64,000 nt of DNA. Origin: RYN-230 sp963723595 (lineage in GTDB: Bacteria; Actinomycetota; Actinomycetes; Streptosporangiales; Streptosporangiaceae). A program made the translations under genes and the position numbers. The stretch spans positions 806,001 to 870,000 of the forward strand of contig CAVRRQ010000002.1 in NCBI GenBank assembly GCA_963723595.1. Reading direction: 5' to 3'. The notes beneath the pieces are model-generated. The model was not told the origin of the DNA. It worked only from the letters and a program-made list of their open reading frames with translations, and searched no databases. Positions within the stretch are counted from its first letter, which is position 1. The number at the start of each line of letters is the position of its first letter. Positions 16,469-25,654 of the stretch are shown here, in pieces.

Positions 16469-18724
16469 TCAGATGACCGGGACCGATCCGCTGATCGTCG
16501 ACGCCGTGCCCGGGCCGCGACTCCCAGCGGACCGTCCCGCCGATGGCGCCGAGCCGGTCGGACATGTTGACGAACCCGTGACCGCCGCGGGCCTGGGCCG
16601 CGTCGAAGCCGGGACCGTCGTCGCTGACCGAGAACAGCAGCCCGCCTGACTCCTCCCAGAGCCGCACCTGGACGCTGGCCCCGGCGGCGTGCTTGCCCGC
16701 GTTCTGCAGCGCTTCCAGGCAGCAGAAGTAGATGGCGGTCTCGACGCCCTGGGAGTAGCGGCCGATGCCGTCGGTGGTCACCGTGACCGGGAGCGGGGAA
16801 CGGGTCGCCGCGGCGCGCAGCGCCTCACCCAGCCCGTTGTCGGCCAGCAGCGGCGGGTAGATGCCGTGGGCCAGCTCGCGCAGCTCCCGGATGGTGGTCT
16901 GGACGTCGTCGGCCATCTGGGCCAGCATCTCGGCGCCCGGTCTCCGGGTCGTCCGTGATGATGTCGCGGGCCAGCCGGAGGTTGACGGCCAGCGCGACCA
17001 GGTGCTGCTGCGCGCCGTCGTGCAGGTCGCGCTCGACCCGGCGCCGCTCGGCGTCGCCGCTGGCCACGACGCGGGCGCGGGATTCGCGCAGCTCGTCGGC
17101 CTGGCGCCGCAGCTCGTCCAGGGTGGTCTGCAGCGCCGCGTCCAGCCGCACGTTGTAGAAGGCCAGGCCGGCCTGGCGGGCCAGCTCGGTCAGCACCCGG
17201 TCGTCTTCCTCGGTGAACGCGTCCGCGTCCGCGGGCCGCTCGACGACCAGCAGGCCGAGCAGTTCCCCGGCGTGGCTGACCGGCGCGACCCGCAGCTGGG
17301 CCCGCGGCCGGCCGTCCAGCAGCGCCGGGAGCCAGATGGACGCCCACGCGCTGCCGGACACCCCGGCCCGGGTCACGACCGGGCGCTCCCGGTCGCCGAT
17401 GATGATGGACCGGCGTCCCGCGTCCGGCACCGACACCGTGCGCTCCAGCACCTCGCCGCTGCCGGAGTACGACCTCGGCGCTGGTCAGGACCATGGTCTT
17501 GCGCAGCGACTCGGCCAGCTGGAGCAGCAGCTCGTCCATGGCCACGGCCCGGGTCATCCGGCTGCCGAACGTGCGCAGCGCCTCGTCGGGCGCCTCGCGG
17601 GCGCCGTACACGAACCGGGTCGCCGAGGCCATCAGCCGGTCCCGGGCGGGCAGGTAGCCCGACCGCGGTGACCGCCGCGGCCAGCATGGACAGGCCGAGG
17701 ATTTCCCGGTCCCCGCTGTCGCCGGGCCGCTGGCCCAGGCCGAGCACGATGACCAGGTAGATGGCCGCGACCACGACGCTGAACCCGGCCAGCGACAGGA
17801 CGTGCACCAGCAGCCGGCCGGCCAGCGGGGCCAGCCGGGCGCTGGTGCCCGCGACCAGCCCGGCCGGCACCGCCAGCGGTGAAGGCCCGGCCATCACCGC
17901 GGCGACCGGGCCCGGCCAGCCGACCAGCAGGTGCAGCACCCCCGCCGACCAGCGCCGCGTCCGCGGCCAGCACCGCTCCGACCGCGAGCCACTGCATCCG
18001 CTCGCGGTCGTGCCCGCCCAGCCGCGGGTACCGGGCCCGCGCCGCCGGGCAGCGTGGCCAGCAGCGCGGCGGGCCAGATCACCGCGGCCGCCACGGCCGG
18101 GAACGGCGCGCCCGGCCAGGGCCAGCGCCAGCCCGGTGCCCAGCGCGGCCACGGCGGCCAGGCCGGCCGCGGCCCGCCGGGCCCGGCTGGCCAGGCGGCC
18201 GTCCGGCGCGCCCAGGCGAAGCGCCACCGAGGCCGCGATGACCAGCGGGCCGGCCACGGTGGCCACCGCCCGGGCCAGCCGGTGCTCGCCGCGGGCTGGC
18301 TGGCCAGCCGGGCCGCGGTCAGCGCGACCGCCCCGGCCAGCGCGCCGAGGCGCGGCCACCGGCCACGGCCCGGCCCGCGGACCGGGCCCCGGGCCGGTGC
18401 ACACGGCCGCGGCCGCGGCCCAGGCCAGGGTGAGCACGAACGCGACGGCGTCCACGGCGGGCAGGCCGCCCGGCACGCTGGCCCGCAGCCCGGCCACCAC
18501 GACGGCCAGCGTGGCCAGCGGGGCCAGGACACCGACGGCCAGCCGGGCGGTCCGGCGCGCGCCGCGCGGGCGGCCGGCCCTCGGCCGCGACGGCCGTCCG
18601 GACGTCAGCGGCCTCCAGGTCCGGTGGCGGCCGGTCCGGTGGCGGCCGTGGCCCGGTGGCGGCCTGTCCGGTGGCGGCCTGTCCGGGTAGCCGCGGGGCC
18701 GGGGCCGGGAACGGTCTGGTTCAT
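16469..18724 (-). pseudogene. Sensor histidine kinase (7-8 TM segments, GAF, HisKA_3, HATPase), multiply frameshifted
   Basis: Pieces in at least four frame changes read as one protein. First come hydrophobic helices such as LAVGVLAPLATLAVVVAGL, VLTLAWAAAAAVC and FSVVVAAIYLVIVLGLG. Then a GAF-like region (ELLGLLVVERPADADAFTEEDD), the H-box RRRVERDLHDGAQQHLVALAV, and an HATPase with ALQNAGKHA, SDDGPGFD and GGHGFVNMSDRLGAIGG, ending SGSVPVI and stop. Breaks occur near 18590, 18370, 18300, 18110, 18030, 17945, 17655, 17470, 16940 and 16495. Almost no in-frame nonsense codons exist, so sequence error is likelier than decay. Start MNQTVPG at 18724. It probably phosphorylates the adjacent NarL-type regulators. 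Confidence 0.75.
18619..18686 (-). repeat. Four copies of a 12-bp GC motif near the kinase start
   Basis: CCGGTGGCGGCC occurs at 18621, 18636, 18653 and 18668, with spacing of 15-17 bp. On the coding strand it gives alternating Gly/Arg/His/Thr residues in the N-terminal leader of the sensor kinase. Irregular spacing makes it a plausible site for slippage. Confidence 0.8.
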
Positions 18725-18726
18725 GG

Positions 18727-19457
18727 TCAGCGGGCCTCATGATCACCATGGCGCCGCTGCCGTCCGGCTCGGCCTCCGGCTTCTCGATCCGGCCGTCGCG
18801 CATCCGCACCACCCGGCCCGCGGCCGCGGCCACGCTGGAGTCGTGGGTGACCAGGACGATGGTCTGGCCGCCGTCGTGCAGCCGCCGCAGCAGCTCGATG
18901 ACCTCATCGCCGCCCTCGGAGTCCAGCGCGCCGGTCGGCTCGTCGGCGAGCAGCAGCGTGGGCTCGTTGGCCAGGGCCCGGGCGATGGCCAGCCGCTGGC
19001 GCTGGCCGCCGGACAGCACGCCGGGCACGGCGCTGGCCTTGTCGCCGATGCCGAGCAGGTCGAGCAGGTCGCGGGCCCGGGTTTCGGCCATCTTCCGGCG
19101 GCGGCCCGCGATGACCGCGGGCAGGGCCACGTTCTCCAGCACCGTCATGCCCTCCAGCAGGTTGAAGAACTGGAAGACCAGCCCGATGTGCCGGCGGCGG
19201 AGCCGGGCCAGGTCGTCCTCGCTGCGCCCGGTCACGTTCTCGCCGGCCACGCTGATCTCCCCCTCGTCCGGGGTGTCCAGCCCGGCCACCAGGTTCAGCA
19301 GGGTGGACTTGCCGCAGCCGGAGGGGCCCATCAGGGCCACGAACTCGCCGCTGGTCACGGCCAGGTCCACCCCCCGCAGCGCGCGGACCGGCGCGTTCTC
19401 CGCCTCGAATGTCTTGCGCACGCCGCGCATGGCCAGCGCGGCCGGGCCGTCGTTCAT
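18727..19457 (-). CDS. ABC transporter ATP-binding protein (MacB/LolD/FtsE class)
   Basis: Begins MNDGPAALAMRGVRKTF. Walker A GPSGCGKST near residue 43, Q-loop VFQFFNLLEGMTVLENV, signature LSGGQRQRLAIARAL, Walker B LLLADEPTGALD, H-loop LVTHD. Spacing and the FNLLEGMT tract are typical of ATPases serving FtsX-type permeases. The frame has no stop at the expected end and continues into the sensor-kinase frames, so an indel near 18740-18800 probably hides the stop at 18727-18729, two bases before the kinase ATG. Its natural permease partner is the broken FtsX gene at 20970-22311. Confidence 0.88.
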
Positions 19458-19476
19458 CACGCCCCCGTCCGGGTCG

Positions 19477-20865
19477 TCATCTCGGTGATGGGCGCTCGGC
19501 CGCGGCCCCGGCGGCCGCGCAGCCAGGCTGAAGGATCTTGTACGCGGTCACCGGGGTGTCGCGCCCCTTGACCATCCGGGCCCCGAGCGGCACGGTGTCC
19601 ACCGGCCTGCTCAGCGCCCGCAGTGTCGCCTCGGACACCACGGTCTCGCCCGCCGCGGCGAACTGCTGCAGCCGCTGCGAGAGGTTCACCGTGTCCCCGA
19701 CCAGGGTGTACTCCAGCCGCTCGGCCGAGCCGAGCAGGGCGGCCGCGGCCTCACCGCTGGACAGCCCGAGGCCGAGGCCGAACGGGGGCAGGCCGTCGGC
19801 CCGCCACTTGTCGTTGATCCCGGCCTGCAGGGCGTGCATGACCGACGCGGCGGCCACGGCCCGGTCGGCGTGGTCCGCCTGCGGGAACGGCGCGCCGAAC
19901 ACCGCCATGACCGCGTCGCCCACGAACTGCATGACCGTACCCCCCTCACCCAGGATGGCCTGGTTCATGGCGGCCCGGTGGGTGTTCAGCTGACCCGCCA
20001 GCTGGCTCGGGTCCGCGTGCTCGGCGATCGTGGAGTAGGAGCGGATGTCGCTCATCAGCACGGTCACGATGACGCGCTCGGTCTCGCCGATGTCCCGGCG
20101 CTCCTGGCGGAGCTTGTCGGCGAGCCCGCCGGGCAGCAGCCGGGACAGCGTCTCGCCCTGCTCCTCGCGGTCCACGATGGCCTGGTGCAGCAGCCGCAGC
20201 CGCTGCAGCGCGCCGGAGTTGCCCGCCGACACCCCCTCGGCCAGCTTGACGAACACCGCCTCGACTTCCGCGTCGATGGCTTCCGGGGCGGCCTGGCGGG
20301 CCACGGCGATGGCCTTGATCGGCTTGCCCTCGGCGACCCAGCTCAGCAGCTCTTCCTCGGCCGGGGTCAGGCCGCCCGGCGGGACCACCGGCGCCACCAG
20401 CGCTTCCACGATCGTGGGATCCAGCGCGGTGCCGCCGGTGGCCACCGCGCGGATCGCGTCCACCAGCTGGTTGCCCTCGGCCACGTGGTCCTTGAGCAGG
20501 TAGCCGTAGCCGGCCGAGCCCTCGGCCAGCAGCGAGACGGCGTACTCGGGGTCCTCGTACTGGGACAGGATCACGACCCCGGTACCGGGGTGCCGCTTGC
20601 GTACCTCTTTGGCGGCGTCGATGCCCTCCCGCTGGAAGGACGGCGGCATCCGGATGTCGGTCACCAGCACCTGCGGGTTGGCGGCGGTCGCACCGTCCAC
20701 CACCCCGTCGTAGTCGGCGGCCACGCCCACCACGGTCAGGTCGGCGTGCCGCTCGATGAGCGCGCGCACGCCCTCGCGGACGATCAGGTTGTCGTCCGCC
20801 AGGAAGACCGCGATCTGGCCGCCTGGGGCGGCGTCACTGTGATCCACATAACAAATGTTCGTCAC
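19477..20865 (-). CDS. Response regulator fused to a class III adenylate/guanylate cyclase
   Basis: 462 residues, intact. The receiver (about 15-135) has FLADDN, phospho-Asp in VLVTDIRMPP, VVILSQYEDPEYA and LLKDHV. A degenerate LuxR-like segment follows (GLTPAEEELLSWVAEGKPIKAIA), without a convincing recognition helix. Residues about 260-440 form a class III cyclase: VLMSDIRSYSTIAE (metal Asp), GGTVMQFVGDAVMAVFGAP (second metal Asp) and LEYTLVGDTVNLSQRLQ with the transition-state Asn and nearby Arg. Thus phosphorylation should control cAMP or cGMP production directly. It sits between the ABC ATPase and its broken permease on the same strand. Confidence 0.9.
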   Translation of the reverse strand: MTNICYVDHSDAAPGGQIAVFLADDNLIVREGVRALIERHADLTVVGVAADYDGVVDGATAANPQVLVTDIRMPPSFQREGIDAAKEVRKRHPGTGVVILSQYEDPEYAVSLLAEGSAGYGYLLKDHVAEGNQLVDAIRAVATGGTALDPTIVEALVAPVVPPGGLTPAEEELLSWVAEGKPIKAIAVARQAAPEAIDAEVEAVFVKLAEGVSAGNSGALQRLRLLHQAIVDREEQGETLSRLLPGGLADKLRQERRDIGETERVIVTVLMSDIRSYSTIAEHADPSQLAGQLNTHRAAMNQAILGEGGTVMQFVGDAVMAVFGAPFPQADHADRAVAAASVMHALQAGINDKWRADGLPPFGLGLGLSSGEAAAALLGSAERLEYTLVGDTVNLSQRLQQFAAAGETVVSEATLRALSRPVDTVPLGARMVKGRDTPVTAYKILQPGCAAAGAAAERPSPR

Positions 20866-20969
20866 ACCAGGCCGATCCCCGCCAGTGGGGAGCCATGCAG
20901 GTCGGAGGTGGTAGTAGGCACACCCCCGGGTTCCGGGCAGCCTTCGGCGGGCGTGCGGAGAGCCTGCGG

Positions 20970-21460
20970 CTACTCACTGCGCAGGATCTCCGCGGTCCGG
21001 ATCCGGGCCGCCGACTCCCCGGGCACGGCCGCCACCGCCACGGCCAGCACCAGGGCGGCCGACACCAGCACGCGCCAGTGCCGCCAGCGGCAGCGCGGTC
21101 ACGGGCAGGATGCCGAGCTCGTGGGCGAAGATCTGCCAGGCGACCCGGCCGCATACGATCCCGGGCGGGCACCCCGAGGCACAGCGCGGCCGCGGCGAGA
21201 GTGCCCGCCTGCCAGCTCACCGCGCCGCGTACCTGACGCCGGGTGAAACCGAGCGAGCGCAGCACCGCGAAGTCCCGGCGGCGGCGCCGGACTGAGGTCA
21301 GCAGCAGGTGGACGATGGTCAGCAGGGCCAGCAGGCCCAGCGCGACGCCAAGCAGCAACGGCAGGTCCTGGACCTGGCCGAAGTTCACCAGCTCCGTACC
21401 TGCCATACCGGGCTCCGACGGGCGAGCACCCTGGATCGCTGCGATGGGGCTGTTTACGCT
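20970..21460 (-). pseudogene. C-terminal fragment of an FtsX-type ABC permease
   Basis: ELVNFGQVQDLPLLLGVALGLLALLTIVHLL, then SVRRRRRDFAVLRSLGFTRRQVRGAVSWQ, are the start of the last FtsX domain. In other frames it continues IVCGRVAWQIFAHELGI, LVLAVAVAAVPGESAARIRTAEILRSE and stop at 20970. Two or more indels interrupt it. The N-terminal three-quarters is missing upstream on this strand; a matching N-terminal part lies in opposite orientation at 21484-22311. The upstream limit of homology (around 21450) is approximate. Confidence 0.8.
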
Positions 21461-21483
21461 CTGCTTGTGCGGGCGGTCGTCCG

Positions 21484-22311
21484 ATGGGGGTGGGCGCGGT
21501 GCGGGTAGTGCTGAGCCTCGTGGCGCAGGAGCTCCGGAGCCGGTGGCGGGGCTCGTGCTGCTCGTGCTGCTCGTCGCGGTCGCGGGCGGCGCGGTCCTGG
21601 CCGCCGCCGCGGGGGGCACGGCGGACCAGTAGCGCCTACCCGCGCTTCCTCCAGGCATCACACGCCTCGGACCTGCTGGTCTCACCCGCCGGAACGGGCC
21701 TGGGCGGCTACTACGCCGCGCTGGCCCACCTGCCTGGGGTCGCGCTGGTCGCGCCCGGGGTCGGCCTGAATATGCAGCCGTCCGGGCACTCCGGACGGCT
21801 CGACCTGGCCGCAGCCGTCGAGGCCCCGGCCGACGGGGTCCTGGGGCACGATCTGGACGTCCCCCGAGTGCTGGCCGGACGGCTGCCCAGGCTGGACCGC
21901 CCAGGCGAGATAGCGGTAGACCAGATCGCCGCGGCCAGCCTGCACCTGCGGGTCGGCAGCACGCTGGCCATGGAGGCCTGGCCGAACGCCGGGCTGCCGG
22001 GATCAGGAACCGGGCCGGGATCGGACGTCCCGCGGCGCCAGCTCACTGAGCGGGTGGTCGGCATCATCGTCATCCGGGCCTCGGTGGATCCCGTCACCGA
22101 CATCGACAAGGTCCCGTTCATCCTGGCCAGTACGGCGCTATGGCACCAGCTCGGCCACGGCTACCTGGCTTTCGACGGGGCCTACGTGAAGCTCCGGCCC
22201 GGTGCCACCGTGGGAAGCGTCAGCCGGGCGGCGCAGACGCTAGCCCGCCGGTTCCCGGGGACCCTGGGACAGATATACATAGCCGACGAGAGCACCCAGG
22301 CCGCGCCGTAG
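21484..22311 (+). pseudogene. N-terminal fragment of an FtsX-type ABC permease (inverted relative to its C-terminal part)
   Basis: RVVLSLVAQELRSRWRG, then (in a second frame) LVLLVLLVAVAGGAVLAAAAGG forms the first transmembrane helix. Back in the first frame come SSAYPRFLQASHASDLLVSP and a MacB-type extracytoplasmic domain to ~22290, where it ends abruptly at ...SVSRAAQTLARRFP and a stop. About 270 residues of a family that is usually ~800 long. It faces away from the C-terminal fragment on the minus strand and abuts a truncated Mn-catalase gene at ~22311. ABC ATPase and cyclase genes beyond it are on the minus strand, so the C-terminal part keeps the ancestral orientation. Confidence 0.8.
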
Positions 22312-22563
22312 CAGGGGCGCCCTCCAGGAGGCGGGCCACCATGGTGGCGATCATCTCCACATGGCCCATCTCTTCGGTGGCGACATCCATGATCAGGTCC
22401 CTGTACTTGCCGGGCATCCGGCAGTTCCAGTCCTGGAACAGGTACTGCATGGTCACGGTCATCTCGCCGTGCCACCGATCAGCTCCTGCAGCTTGTGCGC
22501 GTACACGGGGTCGGGCTGGTCGGGCTTGGACTCGAACTGCAAACGAGAGGTGTGCCTGAACAT
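22312..22563 (-). pseudogene. Manganese catalase, N-terminal fragment
   Basis: From ATG 22563: FRHTSRLQFESKPDQPDPVY and HKLQELIGG, a one-base break near 22470, then GEMTVTMQYLFQDWNCRMPGKYRDLIMD and ATEEMGHVEMIATMVARLLEGAP. These are the conserved first 85 residues of Mn-catalase, including the metal ligands in the EEMGHVE helix. Homology ends at ~22312, where the inverted FtsX fragment begins; the remaining ~200 residues are absent. Non-functional as it stands. Confidence 0.85.
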
Positions 22564-22760
22564 CAGCAGCGGCCTCCACTTCCATGATGGTGCCCGCAGT
22601 CACACGTCCGGCTCATCCGGGGTCCTGCGGGCGGTGCTCTGAGGCCGCGTTTTGACCTGGCCGGGCCGCTGCCCGCCGATGAGTCCGGCATGCACGCCTG
22701 GCCTAAGATTTCATCCGGCCGCCCGGCCGAAGCGCCCGTCACAGGGGAAGGAGAACCCCG

Positions 22761-23102
22761 ATGAGCTCCGCAGAAACAGATGAGATCAGGGAGATCATCG
22801 GCCAGACGTTCGTGGCCATCGGCACTCTCGCCCGTGCGCTGCACGTCGAAGACGCCCGCCTTGAGCCAACACTCAACGCCATCACCGCCCACGCGGCAGC
22901 CGCTCACCCGGCCGCCGGGAAGGCAGGACTCATTCTCCTGACCGGCGGAAAGGATCAGGCAGAGGAGGCGAAGGGACACGAACGCGGTCCTGCCCTTACC
23001 TGGTCATCCGGCCAAACACGCAGGTCACAGCCTCTGCGTCGAGCAGGCGGTACAGGGCCGCCCGGAGTCTTCTGGGTACTGCGTCGTGTTGTCAGGGGGT
23101 GA
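22761..23102 (+). CDS. Truncated GAF-domain protein (GAF/ANTAR family N-terminus)
   Basis: ATG 22761 follows a good GGGGAAGGAG site. The first ~65 residues (EIREIIGQTFVAIGTLARALHVED, TLNAITAHAAAAHPAAGKAGLILLTGGK) match the beginning of actinobacterial GAF proteins that normally carry an ANTAR output domain. After GGK the sequence diverges into Arg/Gly-rich residues and stops at 23102, overlapping the 3' end of the SpoIIE gene. The rest of the GAF and any output domain are missing, so this is probably a remnant that may still be translated. Confidence 0.6.
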   Translation: MSSAETDEIREIIGQTFVAIGTLARALHVEDARLEPTLNAITAHAAAAHPAAGKAGLILLTGGKDQAEEAKGHERGPALTWSSGQTRRSQPLRRAGGTGPPGVFWVLRRVVRG

Positions 23103-24408
23103 GGTGCTGTCCGGGATGCTCGGGCATCCACTCCAGCAGGACGATGGTGGAGTCGTCGGCGAGCCGGCCATGCTGGTATTCGATGATCGCACGGTTGAGG
23201 CGGCGCAGCGTCTCGGGCGCCCGGGTTCCGGCGTTGGTGTGCCGGATGATGAAGTCGCTGAGGCCCTCGACGCCGAAGGCAGTGCCGTCGGCGGCGCGGG
23301 CGTCAGTCACGCCGTCGGTGTAGAGGAGCACCCGGTCACCGGGCTGCAGCTGCTCGGCGTAGACCGGGGCGGCAGTCTCGCCGTAGGGATCACCCGAATA
23401 TTTGCCATTACCTGTAGTCTCGCCCAGTCCGGCGAGGCCGAGCGGCAGCTGCGGCTTGCGGGCCAGCTCCTTAATCATCTGCCGGCCGCGGATCAGCAGC
23501 GGCGGCGGGTGACCGCAGGGAATCCAGGTCAGCTGGCCGGTGGTGAGGTTAAGGTCGCACAGCAGGGCGGTGACGAACCTGTCCGCGCCGAACTGGCGGG
23601 AGATGGCGTGGTCAGCGCGCGCGACGATGTCAGGCAGCGTGCCGCCCGACCGGCGGGTACTGCGGCAGGAGGCCATGGCCACGCTAGCGAGCAGGCCGGC
23701 GGCCAGGTCGTGGCCGGCGGCGTCAAAGACCGATACGTGCAGCCGGTCGCCGAGCAGCGAGTAGTCGAAGGCATCCCCGCCTACGTCGTAGGCCGGCTCC
23801 AGGGCGGCGGCGATGAGGACCCGCTCGGTCGCGAACGTCGGAGGCGCCATGAACGCCCGGACCAGCTCAGCCTGCAGGGTCATCTCCCGGCTGCGCCGGG
23901 TGCGGGCGTAGGTGTCGCTGTAGGAGCTCTTGCTCACGATCATCAACCCGGCCAGCGAGGCGAGCATCCGGTACCGATCCAGCATGTCCTGGCCGGTGTC
24001 CCGCGTTATCAGCTCCAGGACGCCCAGCCGCTCAGTTCCGTCTACCAGCGGGACCCACACCCGGCGCTCGTCGCCGCCCTCAACCGGGAGGTCTGCCTGG
24101 ATGCGTATCGATCGGTAGGCCTGCCCGGCGGTCGTCGAGTCGATCCCCAGCGTGGCCAGGTCATGGCCGGCATCATCGGGCAGGGCTGTGAGATGCCGCT
24201 GCTGGAGATCGGCGAGGTAGATCCGCGCCCCGGATATGCCCAGGGGCCGGGCCGCCTTGGTCAGCGCGCTGGCTATCGAGTCCAGCGTCAGCAGATGCGA
24301 GCGCTCCAGCAGCTCGGCAGCAACCCGTCCCGCGATGGCATCAGTATCCTGGCTCGCTCGGCCGCGCCGTGGACCCGCGGGCCGGCCAGCAGGCCTGGCC
24401 GGCGTCAT
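23092..24408 (-). CDS. SpoIIE-family PP2C phosphatase with N-terminal GAF domain
   Basis: 438 residues, intact. A GAF-like sensor region (residues about 30-160: LLTLDSIASALTKAARPLGISGARIYLADL, GVLELITR) is followed by a PP2C/SpoIIE phosphatase: AALEPAYDVGGDAFDYSLLGDRLHVSVFDAAGHDLAAGL with both metal Asp residues, WIPCGHPPPLLIRG, GDRVLLYTDGVTDARA and LADDSTIVLLEW. Such proteins dephosphorylate STAS anti-sigma antagonists; a STAS protein is encoded at 13503-13886. It begins in an ATGA overlap with the metallo-hydrolase gene upstream. Confidence 0.9.
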   Translation of the reverse strand: MTPARPAGRPAGPRRGRASQDTDAIAGRVAAELLERSHLLTLDSIASALTKAARPLGISGARIYLADLQQRHLTALPDDAGHDLATLGIDSTTAGQAYRSIRIQADLPVEGGDERRVWVPLVDGTERLGVLELITRDTGQDMLDRYRMLASLAGLMIVSKSSYSDTYARTRRSREMTLQAELVRAFMAPPTFATERVLIAAALEPAYDVGGDAFDYSLLGDRLHVSVFDAAGHDLAAGLLASVAMASCRSTRRSGGTLPDIVARADHAISRQFGADRFVTALLCDLNLTTGQLTWIPCGHPPPLLIRGRQMIKELARKPQLPLGLAGLGETTGNGKYSGDPYGETAAPVYAEQLQPGDRVLLYTDGVTDARAADGTAFGVEGLSDFIIRHTNAGTRAPETLRRLNRAIIEYQHGRLADDSTIVLLEWMPEHPGQHLTP

Positions 24409-24925
24409 CGCGGCTTCAGGCCGGGAGATGGCAGTGGGAGGTGGTAGCTGTCGCCTCGTGCGAGGTAACGGATCCCGGCCGAGAGGTCGGCTACCGACGT
24501 CACCGTCACTTCGTCGTCACCTCGCTCGACAGTCTGCGCTTCCCAGGTTGACAGGGCGATCGGCGGGCGGAAGCCTGAGAGGTGAGCTTCCGCGCCGTGT
24601 GCGGCTCAGTGATCACCAGCAGGTTGTGATCGAGGCGGCGGGCCGCGATGCGGTCGAAGTGATCGCCGTGATGATGCGGCAAGACGGTGAAATGCAGCCC
24701 TGGCAGCTGCTCGACCGGCATGGCCGGCTCCGTCAGCCGCCTGGTCGTGATGCCCAAACCCAGGTAGGGGCGGTCTGCGTGGTGCAGGAAGTTTAGGTCG
24801 GTCAGGATGGTGAACCCCGGGATCTGCAAGAGGGTAGTCGCGGTGCCGATGAAGGTAACCTGGCCGGTTTCCGCGACGGGCCTCGCGGGATCAGCGGCGA
24901 GCCGGAGCAGCGGCCGCTCCGTCAT
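24405..24925 (-). pseudogene. UlaG-like metallo-beta-lactamase-fold protein, frameshifted and C-terminally truncated
   Basis: From ATG 24925: ETGQVTFIGTATTLLQIPGFTILTD, then TVLPHHHGDHFDRIAARRL (metal motif HxHxDH) and LLVITEPHTARKL. After a one-base break near 24575, GFRPPIALSTWEAQTVERGDDEVTVTSVAD continues in a second frame to a stop at 24405, in an ATGA overlap with the SpoIIE gene. Family members are about 250 residues with later metal ligands; those ligands are missing here, so even frame-corrected the enzyme would be incomplete. Confidence 0.7.
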
Positions 24926-25640
24926 GCTAGCCGCCGCAGCTATGCCGTTCGCCCCGGGACGATGACCGCCGCCGGCTCGCCCACGGAGATCGGGAGGCCT
25001 GTGACCTTGCGTCTGACGGTGCGGCCAGGATCCCGCAGCCCAGGGTGAAGCGGCTGATGACATGGGTCAGCACTTTCGGATAGCGGGCTGGTGGCGGTGC
25101 CGGCTGCCTGACCCCTCCTGGCCAGCTACGGTACCCCCCGGACTGTGCGGTGCACGGCCGGGCGGACAAGGCCGCCCCGGCGGGTTGGCGACCACAGGCT
25201 TGCCGGGTTCTGGGAGGGAGGGTCCCGAAGCTGCCATCAACGCACCGACCATGCGCCGGCGAAGCCGGCCGGAAGATTTCCGGCTGGGGTGGCGTAGGGA
25301 CGGGAATTGTGGGGAGCGGTATGCGCTCGCGGCGTCCGACCCGCGGTGGGCCAGAGAGGGAACGTGCGCGGGCGGCCCCGTTCCGGACCATGCGAGGAGT
25401 TGTTTAACCCCAAGCTGTACGTCACCTACGACGGGCCATGGGCAAGCCCAGCGGTCCGGCCATGGGTACCGAATCCGGCATCGCCGGGAAGATCAAGGAG
25501 GTACTCAGCTAACCGCGGCCAGCGGCCGGGCCACGTTCAGAGCACGAGCGGGGGCCCGGCCTCCGCGGCGCGACCAGCCGGGACGTTCCCGCTCCCACAG
25601 TGGCCCGGAAACTCATGAAAGCTTACGGAGGGCGAATTCT
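24926..25640. other. 715-bp region without a confident gene
   Basis: On the minus strand, fragments VISRFTLGCGILA and, in another frame, KVTGLPISVGEPAAVIVPG look conserved in character but I recognise no family. Around 25438 a 24-codon frame (MGKPSGPAMGTESGIAGKIKE...) ends like a small CsbD-type protein, too short to call. GC content drops toward 25380-25420. The end (25625-25640) carries an AGGGCGAATT-type ribosome site for the next gene. Confidence 0.4.
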
Positions 25641-25654
25641 ATGAGCCAGCCAGG

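Noticed and set aside
17373..18726. Direct fusion of the ABC ATPase to the sensor kinase
   Set aside because: The frame is open, but the kinase has its own ATG at 18724 with a stop in another frame two bases before it, and kinase domains are spread over several frames.
20970..25640. Transposon or prophage as cause of the debris
   Set aside because: No transposase, integrase, phage gene or terminal inverted repeat could be found.
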